DNA of 64,000 nt from assembly GCA_964019055.1 (NCBI GenBank), contig OZ025210.1, positions 8,699,547 to 8,763,546 of the forward strand, read 5' to 3'. The notes below the pieces were generated by a model, which was given only the letters and a program-made list of their open reading frames with translations, did no database searches and had not been told where the DNA came from. Below, piece after piece: positions 35,301 through 50,300 of the stretch; position 1 is the stretch's first letter, and the number at the start of each line of letters is the position of its first letter. The DNA is from Anthopleura xanthogrammica. Lineage: Eukaryota; Cnidaria; Anthozoa; Actiniaria; Actiniidae. Both the position numbers and the translations under genes were made by a program.

Positions 35301-38300
35301 TTTATTTCACAAGCAAAATGAAGGAAAAAATTCACTTCCACATTACAGAACTTTTCATTTAATGAAATTTACATAATATTATATTACACCTGTGTTGTTG
35401 TATACACATGTTTGCACTCAAAAGCGCTTGTCTGAGTAGATATATTTGCTGTATAAGATCAAGAGTCAAGTGCTGCACATTTTATTGAAGATTCTAATGC
35501 AAACGACATTATAGCAAATCATGTGGGAGTTCAATGCAGAGCAGTATGATTTTCTTATAACTGTAAAAAATGTATTGCATGAAAGTGCCATACAGTGACT
35601 GTGATGGTCCAATGCTGCATGCTGTGATGTTTTCCAGTTAAACAAATCAGCTCTATCCTCTCATATATTGCCCAATATAGAATTTGAGTAATGCTAATAA
35701 TCTTCTTTTCCTTTAGTCACCAACTTTGCCTTCATCGTGGAATTCAGAGCTGTCAGACAAAAGATCAACTAATGGCCCCTCATCAACACCAAGTACTGGA
35801 GACCTTGAGCCAGTGGAGAAAAAAGAGCGTAGTGATACAGTACTCTCTAATGATGATGAATCTGTTTTCACATCAAGTACTGACCCAGCTGTGCCTAAAA
35901 CTGAAGGAACAAGACAAATGCAGATATTCTGTCCTGATGAGGAAGAATTCCTTTCTGATGAGGAGGTATTAAGTCACTTTACTTAATACTTTTCCAGTGG
36001 GAGTTTTCAACTGTATGCAGAATATTCTGAACCCTTGGTTTCAAGGAAATGTAACTAACAACCTATTTTTATATTGTTCATTGCAGATTGGAGAAGATCA
36101 TGGTCCATTCAATGAGCTTGAGCTACTGAAAAACAAACCTGGTATGCATTAAAGAAATGATCTTATCAAAAGCTGTAATTCAAGTTCTAGAGATCAGTAT
36201 TCTTGCTATTAAAATGAGACCTATACAGGGCTTAAAATAATGGCCAGTCATCAGAAAGTGTCCTGCCAGAATTGGAACATGTCTGGTCAAATCTTTGCCT
36301 TGTCAGTCATTTTGACCAGTAATGTTGCAATTTGAGCCAGAAATGAGGTATGACATTTGGTTGATGATCATGACTGGCGACTGACCAACAATTATTTTAA
36401 GCCCTGGACCTACACTAAAGTAAGCACCATGGACAGGAAAACATCTATAAGTTGTATTTTTTGTTTTATTCCAGCACATTTAGCAGTATTCCTTCATTAT
36501 CTGATATCTAATAGTGATCCAAGCAGTTTGGTATGTTTTTTTTATGTAATACTTTTGCTATTCCTATTCCTACTTTTATTCTTTTTTTGTTCCTACTCTT
36601 AATCATTTTTTATGTATTTTTCTTTCCTGAGATTCACTCCACATGCACTACCAGTACATTCACTATTTATTTTACAGCACTCAACTCACATGATTTCTTT
36701 GGAGGGAAGAAAACTGGAAAAACCAGAGAAAAACCGTTGTGTCAAGGGAAAGAACAAAACATCAAACAAACTCAACTCAAATATGTGGATCAATCAAAAA
36801 TCGAAACAGCAACCTCAGGCATTACACTATGCCAAGAGACAGTGCCGTATAACAGCACCTGCCACCCACTATTATTACTATTGCTATTCCTGTTAGTGTT
36901 GCTTACAGTATAGTAATATGTATGTGTTTGTGTGTGTGTGTGTGTAGTTCTTCTGGCTGGTAACAGACTCACATAGAGAAGGCAATTTCAAAGAAATGAG
37001 AAAATGGTCATATGAAATCTATTCCACCTTCCTGGCCGACAAAGCAGTGAGTGTTATTGACTGATTATGATGGACCCTTTAAGGCTGGGCATAATGTTTT
37101 CCCATTTCATTCCCTAGAGTAGATTATTGATTTAATGGTTGTGTATAATAAGACACATAGATATAAATGCAAATGAAATGAAGAATCTTAATCTAAAGAG
37201 AATAATGACACATGGTCTGAAATGGAAAAAATTACAGCCAAGCAAAGAGTAAAAACTCTACTCATATGAGGAACTGTATTTTTGAGGGGATTTTTACCAC
37301 TTTCTCCCATTTTCTTCCTCTGCAAAAATTAACTTGTAAATTCCAATGTAATAATGAAATGAGGGCCACAGGTCTGTTAGTCGATGGCTATTGATTGCTA
37401 CCCTCATTAAATACAAAGGGCCAAAAAGGGCCATTTTTTTCTATTGGTTTTCATTGATATTCAAAAACTAGTTAATTGAGAATAAGTTGATTGATGCATG
37501 AATTGATTGATGTCTATATATTTTCTCTTTAAAGCCTCTAAAAGTAGATGTTGACAAGGGTATTGTTCAAGCTATTGGTAAGTTGCTATCAATCAAAGAT
37601 GAAAAAATTAACACTCAGTTGGTTTACATTTTTTTGTTTGTTAATCATTGCAGAGGCTACATTAGGTAAAGAGTGCAGTGAAGAGTGCCTAAGGAATCTT
37701 TTTTTACCAGCAAGGTAAATATGTTATTCAAGTGATATATGACATATAGTTCACTAGTAACCTGTTCTTAACCTCTTATTGGTTAGATCTGCATGTACCA
37801 CTGAAATCAATGAGCAACTTGCAGATTTTCGGAGCAAGAGAGCTCTTGGCCTTGGCAGTCTGTTTGGTGATAATCAACTTGAAGGTAATAATAATTGTTG
37901 ATTCAATCAAACTTTCTTGATTAACTTCTTTTTGTCTGTCCATCTGCCTAGTTATAATACTGTGTGTTATGTTGCAGACGAGAACATGGACAGAAGTAAA
38001 GAAATGAGAGTTGTAGAACAGACATTAATGCATCACTTGGAGAATTCATGGTAGGAATTATCCTCCTAGGGTCATTCTTAACTTGTGCATACGTGAAGCA
38101 TAGAAACGAGTCATTGTGATAGGTCTGAATATTATGCAAATGTGTCACTCAATAATTTTGAAAAATACCCAGATTGTCTGCAATAAACACTTTGATTTCT
38201 GTTTGCATGTGGAAAAAAAAATGTCACAAAATGATAGAATTCTATTAGAAGATTAAAATAAAGTTTGTTTTACCATTGTGGGAAAATGTTAAATATTATT

Positions 38301-41300
38301 ACTTGTCATGTTTTATTAGGGTTGAGATGGATTCCACTGATCCAAAGTCTGGAGCTGCAGATTATGATAGACAGTGAGTAACTGTGACAACGCTGCCTTT
38401 TATGTACCATATGACTATTTGATATCCATTTGCTTATCAATACAATTATTAATGACTATGCACTTGTTTCTTAGTTCTGCCATGGCTTCTGCTTTGACCA
38501 CATTCATGAAGCAAGTAGGAGTAACTGTCAAGGTAAATCAGTGAGGTTAAATAATAAATAATAAAGGACAATTCAAGACAATTCTTTGATCATCATTATA
38601 GTTATAGTTATTATTGTGTATTGAAATTAAAGTTTTTTAATATTTTTTTTTTCTTTTAACTTAAAAAACCTTCATCCCATTTTGTACCATGTCATATCTT
38701 CATTGTAATCTATAATCAATATGCTTCCCCCCCCCCCCCCCCCAGGTATTATATATTCACATAGCATGTCACCTACGTAGCTCTTTAATTATTTTAGTTG
38801 GCATTGTGCCTTCATTCCTTTAGTATGTTTGTAATTAGTTATCTCTTAACAGTGTAATAAACTAGGTGATCTGACTAGGCGTGCAAAGCATGATTTCCTG
38901 ATTGGAAAAAGAATCAATCCCATCATCCACCGGACACTCAATTCACTTGAGTTTCATGGCTGCCGTCTTAAAAAAAACTTGGATATTAGCAACTTTCTCG
39001 CCAATAAATCTTTTCTTCTTGAGAAGGAGACACTCTCAATAGCAGATTAAAGGATTTTCTTAAGGTTTAAAGCATCCTAGAGATTGCCAAGGAAACTTTA
39101 GTAAATCCTTCCAAGGAATCAAGAAAGCTTTACGGCAGTAAATAATGGTGATGGCTATTACTCTTCCATTATTTCATTTGTAACTATTCTTCCTTCCAAA
39201 CAGGCTGGGTCAGCATATGGGAATATCCTAGAAAAATGCTCAAGTTTTACTCAGAAAGAAGGAAAATCATTATTTAAAATCAAGCAAAGTAAACGGGTAA
39301 GAGAAATGGTTGAATAGTTTTGATAATACTTGATTGCAAGTACTTAAATGTTTGTTTTTCAGGTCAAGAACCATCATCTTGTCAGTACACACTACACTAA
39401 TGTAACATATTGTAACAAATGCTTTGGGTTACTATGGGGAATTGGTGATCAAGGCTACCAGTGTACAGGTAAAAAATAACACAATCTCAGTCTTCTTGTT
39501 GCTTATTACCTTATTACATGAAATTTTTGGTAACATGTTAATTTCAAATTTCACTATTGAAATTTCATTATTTTTTGTGAAAATGGCCTGGATCTGAGGG
39601 TGTTTCCATGGCAACAACATCAAAATACTAAACTGGCTGTCTTACCCTGATCCATGACTAACACATTTTCAGGCACTTTGGGCTAATTCTCACAGAGATA
39701 TTCTCTATTTGATAATTTGACTTTTACCTTTGATGATGTCATCAATTCATAATTTCTATATTGAATGTCTCTAAAAAAAATGGAAATGAGAAATGAGAAG
39801 AATAAATTATGATGAAAGGAAATTCTAACTTTAACATTTTTATTTGAAACTGGAAGAATAGAAAACAATTAGATTGTACAAGTGCTAAATATACTGTCTC
39901 TTGGTTTGATTTTTACCCATTTCAGACCATTTCTCATTCCCTTGATATCATTACCCAGTAATATGTCAATGTATCAAACTCATTGGATCAAGATAGATAA
40001 GGAATAAGGGGATTCTAGTTTCTGTGTTATTAATGTGTGTTGTTATTTGCATGTGGTGATGGCAGTGTGTGAATACAATGTACACAAGGCTTGTTATGAA
40101 TCAATAGACGAAACTTGCCCGGGACCAAAAAAGAGAAAGGTAAACCACACATTCGTATTGATACACCTCTTTTTATCTTTTTAAACATCCTTTTTGACCA
40201 GTGGCCGATTAGAGAATACAGTTTTGAAGCTGTAATAGACATGTTCTGAGATAGAAAACATAGTGCATTCTGCTCTAGCTTGGGTACAAACATCTTTTGT
40301 ACAACATGTTAGTAGGGTAAAACAATACAATTCTTTTTTCTTTTTGAAAAGAAATCTCTTGTCGTGCAAAACTATCATATTGTTTCTGTGTCACTATAAC
40401 AGTTTGTCTTCTTATTGTCAGAAAGCGAATGGTGGAACATCAATGAAAAGAACTGTTATTCCAAGAAGACAACCCACCAATGCTGAAGGTACTCACAACA
40501 CCTTTGCAACTATAATAAAAACAATAGAAAAGACCATTTATATCTAGCTTGAGTAATGATAATGATAATTGTAGCCAGTGGCTAACAAGCTGTGGAAGAT
40601 AGGCTATAGAAAAACCTTTATAGCACAGGAGAGAACCAACAAACAACTCTGCATACCTATAGTAATATAATAATATATATATATTGTATAATTGTAATTA
40701 TATGAGTCATGGATCAAACCCACAACCACATCAGTGAGAGGCGGCATCTGAGCAGTACAGCACAGCACCTGTGCTTATCAATTATTAGTACTACTTAATA
40801 TAACTAGAAGTGAAAAGTGCTGATTTTGAAAATAATAGCAGCTAACCTGCATTTTTAACTTTATTTCATGATGTTTATATCCATGGTGTACAAGTTTGTA
40901 TCTGTTGGTCTTCAGCTCAATAGCCCATGAGGCCTTTGCCTCCTCATGTGCCATTGACTCCTAGACCATTCAGGCTTTTGGGTCTAATCGTTAATTATCC
41001 CACTTATACTAACCAATAGATCATGCTGCCAATCGACATGTCACCAATGTACACTTGGTACCCAGCTATAACCAACCAGTTGGTAAAGGCAAAGATTCTG
41101 ACTCTGATTCACAAGGTCAGTTCAAAATTGTTTAATATGATTATTAACACAAATGTATAATTGATCCCACATTTGGTTATTTGTTTTACTCCTGCTGTTT
41201 GTTTTGTCCCTACAGAAAATAGAATTCTAGATGGTTCAGCAGACGAAGGCTCAGTGAGTACCATGACTTAAATTTATTTAGTATTATATTATTTGATGAA

Positions 41301-44300
41301 TCTAATTTGTGCATTTTTTGTTGCTTCTTAGCTTCCAAGAAGAGGAGACAGGTAAGAATTACTTTTTAAGATCTGACATTATTGTAACACAAAAATAACA
41401 CATTCATAGTTACTACCATGTATCTTTTTATCCTAAAAGAATTCTAGGCAATGTAATTAAATTAAAATCAATCAAATAGTGTAATCTCATCATCACACAA
41501 AAAAGAAAGCATTTTTCCTTTGTTTTAAGGAGATGTGATCATGCATTAGTGCACATCACTTCCTCACACAGGCATTTTATCATTTTTATTTTTTGGGTTA
41601 CCTGTGGTTAGACCTTTTCAATATTGGCTGCCAGACTGTTTCGGTGTTCAACAACGATTATTTAAAAATCTAATTCAGTGACCTACCCTGATTTTTTCAC
41701 TGTAAGTCCAGGTCAACTGAAGCTACATCTTTCTTCCTCTAAATCATAGGCTAAGGGTTTATTAGAGGATTGAGGGTTTTTGTAGTAGAGGGAGAGGGGG
41801 ATCCGGAGCAGAGACTAGTGGATAGTGTAGTGGATATTAACTATTCACAGTCCCTGTGTTGGAAGGAACATCACAGTATTGATATATTAATGCCAGATTA
41901 GACCAGGTAGTATTGCAGTATGCTTTGAGTGATATACTGAGTCTGTCATTAGGTTATATCCAACAAGACCAGAAGAAGGCGGAGAATCATTTTCTGAAGG
42001 AGAGGACAGGTATATTTACTTGTACTACTCACTTAAATAGCCATAGAAACATTTGTGTTAGCACTTTAAAAAAATTAAAGATTTAATAATTTTGAGAAAC
42101 TTTTTATTTTTTCAATCACCAGATCAGTGTCTTCCCCAGAGGTAAGTTTTGGCCATTCCCTGTTTTTATCTTTGCTTTTATTGTAAGTTATCACTGTTTG
42201 ATCAATAGCATGGTTATGTTTTATTGTTACTTGCAGGAAACATTGACTACGGTTCCTATTCCTACTGTAAAGAAAAGGTAAGGCAATGGTAACTGAGAGT
42301 TGAGATAAGGCGATTCATCATGCCTGTCATATCATGGTGCTGGGGAATGGAGGGTGGTTTAGCCTCTCACCTCTGGGGTCTTGGGATCACATGTTAGTAG
42401 AGTTTGCTAGGTCTCCTTTCATTCAAGGGTTTTCCTCCACTTTCCCTGTTGTTTTTTTTCTCTCTCCACGTTTAAGTCTGTCAAACTTAAACATTATGGT
42501 CCCCCTGAATGAATTTTGTGGTATTCTTATGAATGCATTGAAGTTTCTAATATAATGATCATAATATCAATTAATATTAATCCTCATGGATAATTCATTT
42601 GCTATACACCCTTATAACATCTAATCTTATCTTCTACTTGCATGTATTACTTGTGCATACTTATGCCGTCATCACTCATTCACATACATTCTTCCTCCCT
42701 TTCTCTCTATGTAGTAACAATGAACTATTTTCTTCAAGGAAATTTGTCATGAGATCTGAGAGCGTCAAAACACCAGTAAGTTGACTATAGCTAAAATTAA
42801 ACACATGCTCTGATTGTTCAAGAACTATGGTATATTAGTGAATAGAGCATGGTGCTATTGCCATCCACACTTGACCAGTCTGCTTTAAAAAGAACTGTCA
42901 AAAAACAGCATTGAAAAATGTAACAGACGTTTTTCCTTTTACATGATAGAACAAATATAACAGCTTTTTTTCCGTGCTCTGTTCAGTAATACAGCACTTG
43001 GCTTGTTCTTCTCTTCACTGTATTACTAAATGGAGCACGGATAAACTTTTTTATTTTTACTGGGTTACCCGTTGTATCCCAGTCATAGAATACCTTTTTT
43101 TCTGATTCTTTGGCAACAAAATGGCAAAGTTGTGCAATAGTACCCATGGGTCTTCAGGACCTTACCCAAGAGGCCTTAGCAGTCATCTGCTTCCCCTCTA
43201 TAGTCCATGCAATTAGCATATGTCAGCTGTCAATCAATGCCATTATGTTGATTATCATACATTAAATTAATATCTATGCATGCTCTATTTTGTTGATTGC
43301 TGTAATTCAAGACTGAGCTGAGTCTAATAAGCTAAAAGATTGGGATCAATATTTTTTAGGAAATTTTCTATATCTACTCTTGCTTCCATGGTCACTAAGA
43401 TGCGTTCTAAACATAATTCTTTTAAAATGTACAAACATCAAGAACGTTTTAGCTTTCAAACATTTATGTTTTGGCAACCTTTTAAATGATGTTATCAAAG
43501 ATGCTTAGATGCAAACGCAATTAATGTAATGTATTAATATTGGTTACTTGTTAACAACAGAAGGAAATAGCTGGCAAGAAGACTCTCGGCTCAATGGGAC
43601 CTCTACCAAGATCAGGAAGAAAATCTGTTGCCATTGGAGACCTGTAAGTCATGATCATACTATACTTTTAGATGTCCCTTAACGTTCCCAGTTGCCTTTG
43701 CATCCTCTCCTGTCTTCATTTCATTGTTCCCCCAATTAATTCCAGGTCTCTTTTCACCATCTGATACACCGTCCCTAAATGTTTGCTAGTAAGACTGATT
43801 GTCCTATCCGTAATGCAACAGAGTTCTTTTTGTTACTTTTTACCTATTAAAAAGTCAATTTAGCATATAGAGAATATCTAGCTCTGCAAAAATTCGTCCA
43901 AATTGGTAATAGTGCAGAGTAAAGCAGTCATTTTGCTATGTTTGATAGAGTTGCATAGAAACACCCTTGGACCCAGGCTAAATTATTGTCATAACAAGTA
44001 AAAATATCAATCCTAGAAGAAGTAATTAAGGATTCTTATTTTATCTTGACAAGACCTTGTGTCCTAGAGTGTTTCCATGGCAACATCATCAAACATACCA
44101 AACTGACTGTTTTACAGTTACTCTGCACTAAAACCAGAATCAGAAGAAAATTTAGGTGGAGCTAGATATTCTCTATTTGATGATTTGACTTTTTACTAGG
44201 TAAAAAGTAACCAAAAGAACGCTGTGGTAATAGATATAATATAATTATGCCATAGTTAATAATTTCTGTTTTAAATATCTTGGCAACGAAAAGAGATATC

Positions 44301-47300
44301 AAAGAATAGCAAACACCATTCTTATTTATTTTATAAGTGTGTTTATATCATGAAGGCATCCTGTAGGTATTAGGTGCACTTTAAGGTGGCTCCAAGTAGT
44401 TTTCGACCATACCTACCATTTTCATTTCAGCTTACTGATAGACTTTGAGCCACCTTAAGAGAAAAATAATTGCACTGCCATAAAACCAGAAGTAATCAAA
44501 ATTTGGGTGTGGCACTACATCACAAATTAGTCAGCATGTGTTCTTCTATCATGCCAATTTTCATGCTTGTAACCAAAAACTGAACAATTCTGTACCATTT
44601 TTACACTGCCATATTCTTGCACCATGTGGTCAGTATTGGATATATTTCTCTTTTTTTTAAGTCGAGGGAATGACATACAGGAATCTGGTGTACTTAACTA
44701 TGGAAGGTAATAAAAACACTTTTAGTACAAAAAACTAGTACTGCTCAATAGTCCCCAAAATTGTGTGTCAACAGGAAAGGAGATATGTGTCTAGCTTGCT
44801 GCTCCTCACATCTGCAGGCTGTGTTTTTATCGTATTCCATTTTATTTCCTTTCTGAAAACACAAAAGGCTAATGATTACTGAGATGTCAGGTAGTGTTTG
44901 CTCTCAGGCTGCAAAGCATTATTTCGAGTATTTTCAAGATGGCCAACTTCCGACAAGGTATTCATCAGATTCTACTGGGACGTTGAAATACCTTTTCTGC
45001 ATCATGAAATCGAATTCGGACCGATCACGCTTTGATTTGCAATTTAAAGATTATTTTTCATAAATGGGTGGCAAATTAAAGTGTAATGTGGCTTATAAGA
45101 GGCTAAATTACAGTCTTAAAAGTTGGAACTATTTACGTGCCAAATATGTGAGCAATAGTGGTAGTCATTAAAATCCCGCTTGTTCAAAAACTGTACCATG
45201 GATTTCTCTAATTTTTTATCAGAATAGTCTTTATATGTTGTTCAACCAGAAAATTTGGTAGCGCCCGGTAGCGCCCCTGTGTTTGATATGAAAATATGTA
45301 TTCAAAGTTGACCTATTTATACGTAGTATCATGCACGACCGGAAACGTCCTGTGCCATACTGCTTGAGAGTTCCAAGTGCCTTACTCTTTCGTCTTTTAA
45401 TCCAAAACATGCTGCTGTTCTTCCTTTAAAATATCTCAAATTAGCTGTCTTAGTTCACGTACTGTATTATATGGTTTGGATCGAATTCTATTATAAAAAA
45501 CCACCGTATTTTCGATTTGAGTGCACACAGTTGTTTGTTATTTACAAGAGAAAATGCATGACATAACCGGGGTCAAGCTAGAAAATCATCTCTCTTTGAA
45601 ATAAAACAGAACCTGTCAAAAAACACAGAAGTGGTTCCGAAAACCCCTCGCTTTTCTGAACATTTTGATATGTAATTCATAGGAATCTGTTAAAATTTAG
45701 AACCCCATTTTCGCTGCTTTTATGAGCTCATTCTATCCGTTGGCCTATACATTCGCCTCTTAAGATATCTTAAGACTCATAGCCTCGAAAACACAAGGTA
45801 GTAGCTAGCTAAAGAACAGTAGATTTACAGAGCCATTAGGATGTTGTGTCACGCTTTACTCGTGCTTATAACTTTTTCAGCACAGCCTTTTGCTTCGCAC
45901 AAAATGATGAGGACCGAAAAGAGCAAATGTTCCAAATGTAAGGACAATTTTTCCCGATGATAAGAAGAATGACCATGACCGCCACTTGATCATTACATTG
46001 TATAAAGTTCACTGAACCGGAGATCCGCACACCTCGACGGTCAGATGCAAATGAGCTATTTTGAAAAAATCTTCCATGATGCTTTGCAACCTGACAGCGA
46101 ACACCACCTGCTGAGATGTCATGAGAGTTTCATGAATAAAATTCCACCCCAATTTCCTTGTGAGACAAAACATTTATTCAATATCCCTTGGTTTGCAGAG
46201 GCAATGATTCACCTACACTAGCTCTAGATGCTGTGTCAGAAGATGGTAAGCCTTTTTGTAAATTTCTTCAGTTAGACATTTTGTGTCAAAAATTCATTAG
46301 CTATTACAGTGAGGACACTTGAACCATGAACACTTGATATTCTTATATTTTTTATTTTATGAACTTTCTACTGCTTCAAACCACCTTCTGAAAATGAAGC
46401 ACTGAACTCAAATAATCTTATCATTCAAAATAAATCACATTTCCAATCGATTCACACAAGGGATAAAAGTATGAAAAAACCTCAAAGTGTTCACGGTTCA
46501 AGTGTCCTCACTGTAATATTTCATTGCATTTTACCAGCATTTATTATTTTGCTTCTTTGTCAATAACTATTTGCATTATTCAGCAATTTTTCATAGCTAT
46601 AGTATAATATCCAATAACCAACAAACATACCTCATGCATTGTAATATGATACACCATTTCTAGCATGAGCATGTGCATCAGTACTTATATTAATTCCTTC
46701 AAACTTGCTTTTTTCTCATCACTTAGTGTGTGATAACATCATATTACAGCACTAGCCATTTTCCATTGATATTCTGTCATTTAAGATGACAGTGCTGTTC
46801 TTAACCTAACATGTAATCTTCTAAAGTAAGTAAGTAAGTTAATCAAACATACAGCAGGTTATCTCCTGGTGTCCAGAAGTGAAAATCTACAGAATCTTAC
46901 AAGTTAAGCGTAAGGAAAAAGATTGAGAGTAAAATTAAAGGGACAAACCCCTTGTCATCTTCGTGCTTTTCACATCTGGTATCGTAAGCATAATCTTTGA
47001 TAAAAATCATTAAGCATAAAAACAGTTGTAAAAGCCTCAGACTAAAGTACTTGTGCATGTTATTATTTTGGATTTTTTTTCTAATGAATTCAGCACGTTA
47101 AGAACTATAGCATCTATAGACCCCTTTCATGTGACGTCAAAGCAGCTCAGTTTGGAGGAAAAAACAATTTCCAATTCTAAGTAAATTGAAGTTCTTTTGT
47201 TTTGTCCTCCAAATTGAGCTGCTTTGATGTCACATGAAAGGGGTCTATGTGCTCCACAAAAGTTGTAATTCATATGATCATCCTCAACTCTGCAATTCTC

Positions 47301-50300
47301 AATATTCCGTGAACTTGGCAGTTGCGAGTTGTCCATTGGAATTTGGTTTTTCACTGCTGCTATTAAAAAGTATAAAAGGTACCAACTGATTAATTTTAAT
47401 TGACAGCATTTTACAAAAATTCATTGAAATGTCGGAGTTCACAGAATATTGAGAAATGCGGTAAGATATCTACTGTCTAGCCAAACAGTTAGTGTTTTTA
47501 ACTTGTGGATTCATGAAGTGTAGAAATGAGAAAACATTTTAGATTGTTTACCAAGTTTTGAATTAGTATGCTCAACGATTAATTCTTATCTTATAGACTT
47601 GTAGGTTACAATATTAATAGGACCCTTCATTTACATGAAAAGTTAGAGCCCAACTTGGCTCAAGCAAAGCATTCAAAGTCATTTTCCATACACTCTTGAA
47701 GTTAAATTAATTACTTTATTACATTTTTATATTTTTTATATTTGCTTTAAAACTCAATATAATAACAAAGAACTAAACAAAGTAGAAATTGGAAGGAAAA
47801 AATAAGGCCAGTTGCCCATCTTAACAGTTAGATTTATCATTTAAAGTGAAAGAAATACTTTGAAGGTAAATAAATTCTGCACAGGGAACACAATTTCTAA
47901 ACAGTGCAAGTAGTTTCATAAAATCTGAATCCACGAGTTTGCAATAGGTCCCTTTTGATTAATTAATAAACCAATTCTCACATTCTATGAGCAGACGTTT
48001 TCTCAATCTCTCCAGTTGCCTTGCTACCAAGAGGAATTAAGAAAACCTCTGTCATCATCACACAATTGTACTAATAGTTCTGTTTTCTATTAGCTAAACG
48101 TGTACGCTCACGTTCTGCTACTTTTCCTTACACAGAAGAGGAAATGGTGAGTACATTCCTTATTATTCCTAATTCTTTTTTATTGCATAGCCCACATAGT
48201 ATGTGCACCCTGATTGGTTGAGAACTGTGCTGTATTAGAGAATGGAGTCCAGAATCTGTAGGGCTTGAAATAACAGCCGGGCATCAGACCAAATCTTTGC
48301 CTTGCCGGTCATTTTGACCAGTTACTATACATTGAGCCAGAAATGGAGAATGACCAAGCTAGAACTAATGATCGGCTGTTATTTCAAGACCTGAATCAGC
48401 ATTGAAAAGTATACTGGATTTTTCATACGGTGCTCTGTTCAGTAATACAGCACACAGGAACTGATAAAGTGTGAAGAGAAGCATAAACTGTAGGCTAGCT
48501 GAGCTGTTTTATTTCTTAAGTAGATAATTTTGATAATAATAAGAAATTGGGGCCCAGTCCTTTGGGGTGGGTGGGTGTGAGTTGTTTCACATTATTCTAG
48601 GTAGAAATGTTTTGTGAATAGAATACAGTCACATTTACTAACAATGTAGTAACACTTGCTGTTGTATTATTTTAATAACTCTGTATTTCATAATTATATC
48701 TGTGGTATATTTGATTACAAGATGATGATTGTTATTATTGATACTGATGTGAATGTATCTAATGTCAGGCTTAAATTACTAACACCATTTATTTGTCTTC
48801 AAGTGTTGCAGACCTAATTCATCATGCACATGTTCTTTATTGTTTAGTATTTTTCTTCTTACCGTAGAGCAGATATTGTTAGTAACATCAGTAACCCAAT
48901 AACATGCATATATTGAAGAGGGGTTCCATTCTTAGCATGTTGATATATTCATATCATTTACCTGTATATTTTTTACATTACGATGCAGGACTCTGACTTT
49001 GAAGCAGATACCCAACCTCCCTGGCAACAGACTGTAGATAAAAAGGTACCACATTATCCCTAGTAAAAAATAATAATGTAACAATGCATGGTGACATACC
49101 CTAGCAACACATGGCAGTTATGCATGTGTGGTCAGGGTATATGTCCATGCTCCTAATAATATCCCAAACCATTCTTACCCCTAGCATTATCTAGTAACAT
49201 GCCCCTAGCAACACCTGGTAAGACCTCCTAACACCACATAACATGCTCCTAGCAACACCTGGTAAGACCTCCTAACACCTCATAACGTGCCCCTAGGAAC
49301 ACCTGGTATCATGTCCCTAGCAATACTTGATAACATACCCCTAGCAACATTCCTACCAATAGTGTTGGATGAAAAAGAATAATTATCAAAATGCCTTCCT
49401 ACATAGGCATATAGATTGCAATTGAATAATAGGCTTCATCTACATTATATTTTTTGAGTTTTAATATCAAGCTTTTTGGCCATCATCAGGGTATCTATTA
49501 TTATTACTTAGTAAGTGTATGTTACAAAGATTTGCAATTGACTAAATTGTTTCCATGGATTCTCCAAAACAGTGTGTGCTCTCACTGGTACATAGAGTCA
49601 CAAGAAAACCCTAAGTGTAAGCTATTATTCCTTAATAAGAGTAATTATGTTATTGTAATTGTTTTTTTATTTTTATTTTCTTAATGAACAGATTTTAAAG
49701 AAACTTAAGCAAAAAGAAATAAAACGGCAAGAGGTCATTCATGGTAAGCAGACTTATTGACATCGATTGACAGGTTGACTAATAGTGCAGGGCTTGAAAT
49801 AACAGCCATTCAACAGACAATGTTTAGCTAGAATGATAACTTACAAGTGTGGTCAAATCTTTGCCTGCTGGTCAAATCTATGCTTGTTGGTCATTTTGAC
49901 CAGTAATGTTGAGCTACAAATGGGGTATGACAAAGCGATAATTTTCTTATTATGTTTTTTATGCATGGAATTAACTAAAGATAACAGTGAATATTTAATT
50001 GTTTCTTCCCTGGAAAAAATGGCTTGAGTCAAACAAATATTCACAACTTTAATTTTCTTATTATTGCCAAAAGGTGGGAACTTCGTATTGGGTACATTTT
50101 TTTATTCTTAGGTACCAATAATGCATTTGGTGATCCACATGTTTGTACCATTCATGAAGTACCATAATTATACAACTAAAACCTCACAATCAAGTCTGAA
50201 TTTGAAGATATTGAAAGTGGCCTATTGCAAACTACTAATCACACAACAAACAATAAATTAATCCAAGAAAGTCTTAATTTTTTTATTTAAATTATGAATA

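Noticed and set aside
44872..45063. 63-codon frame as an extra RhoGEF exon
   Set aside because: Phase and splice sites do not fit, and the chain between 44706 and 46199 is already in frame.
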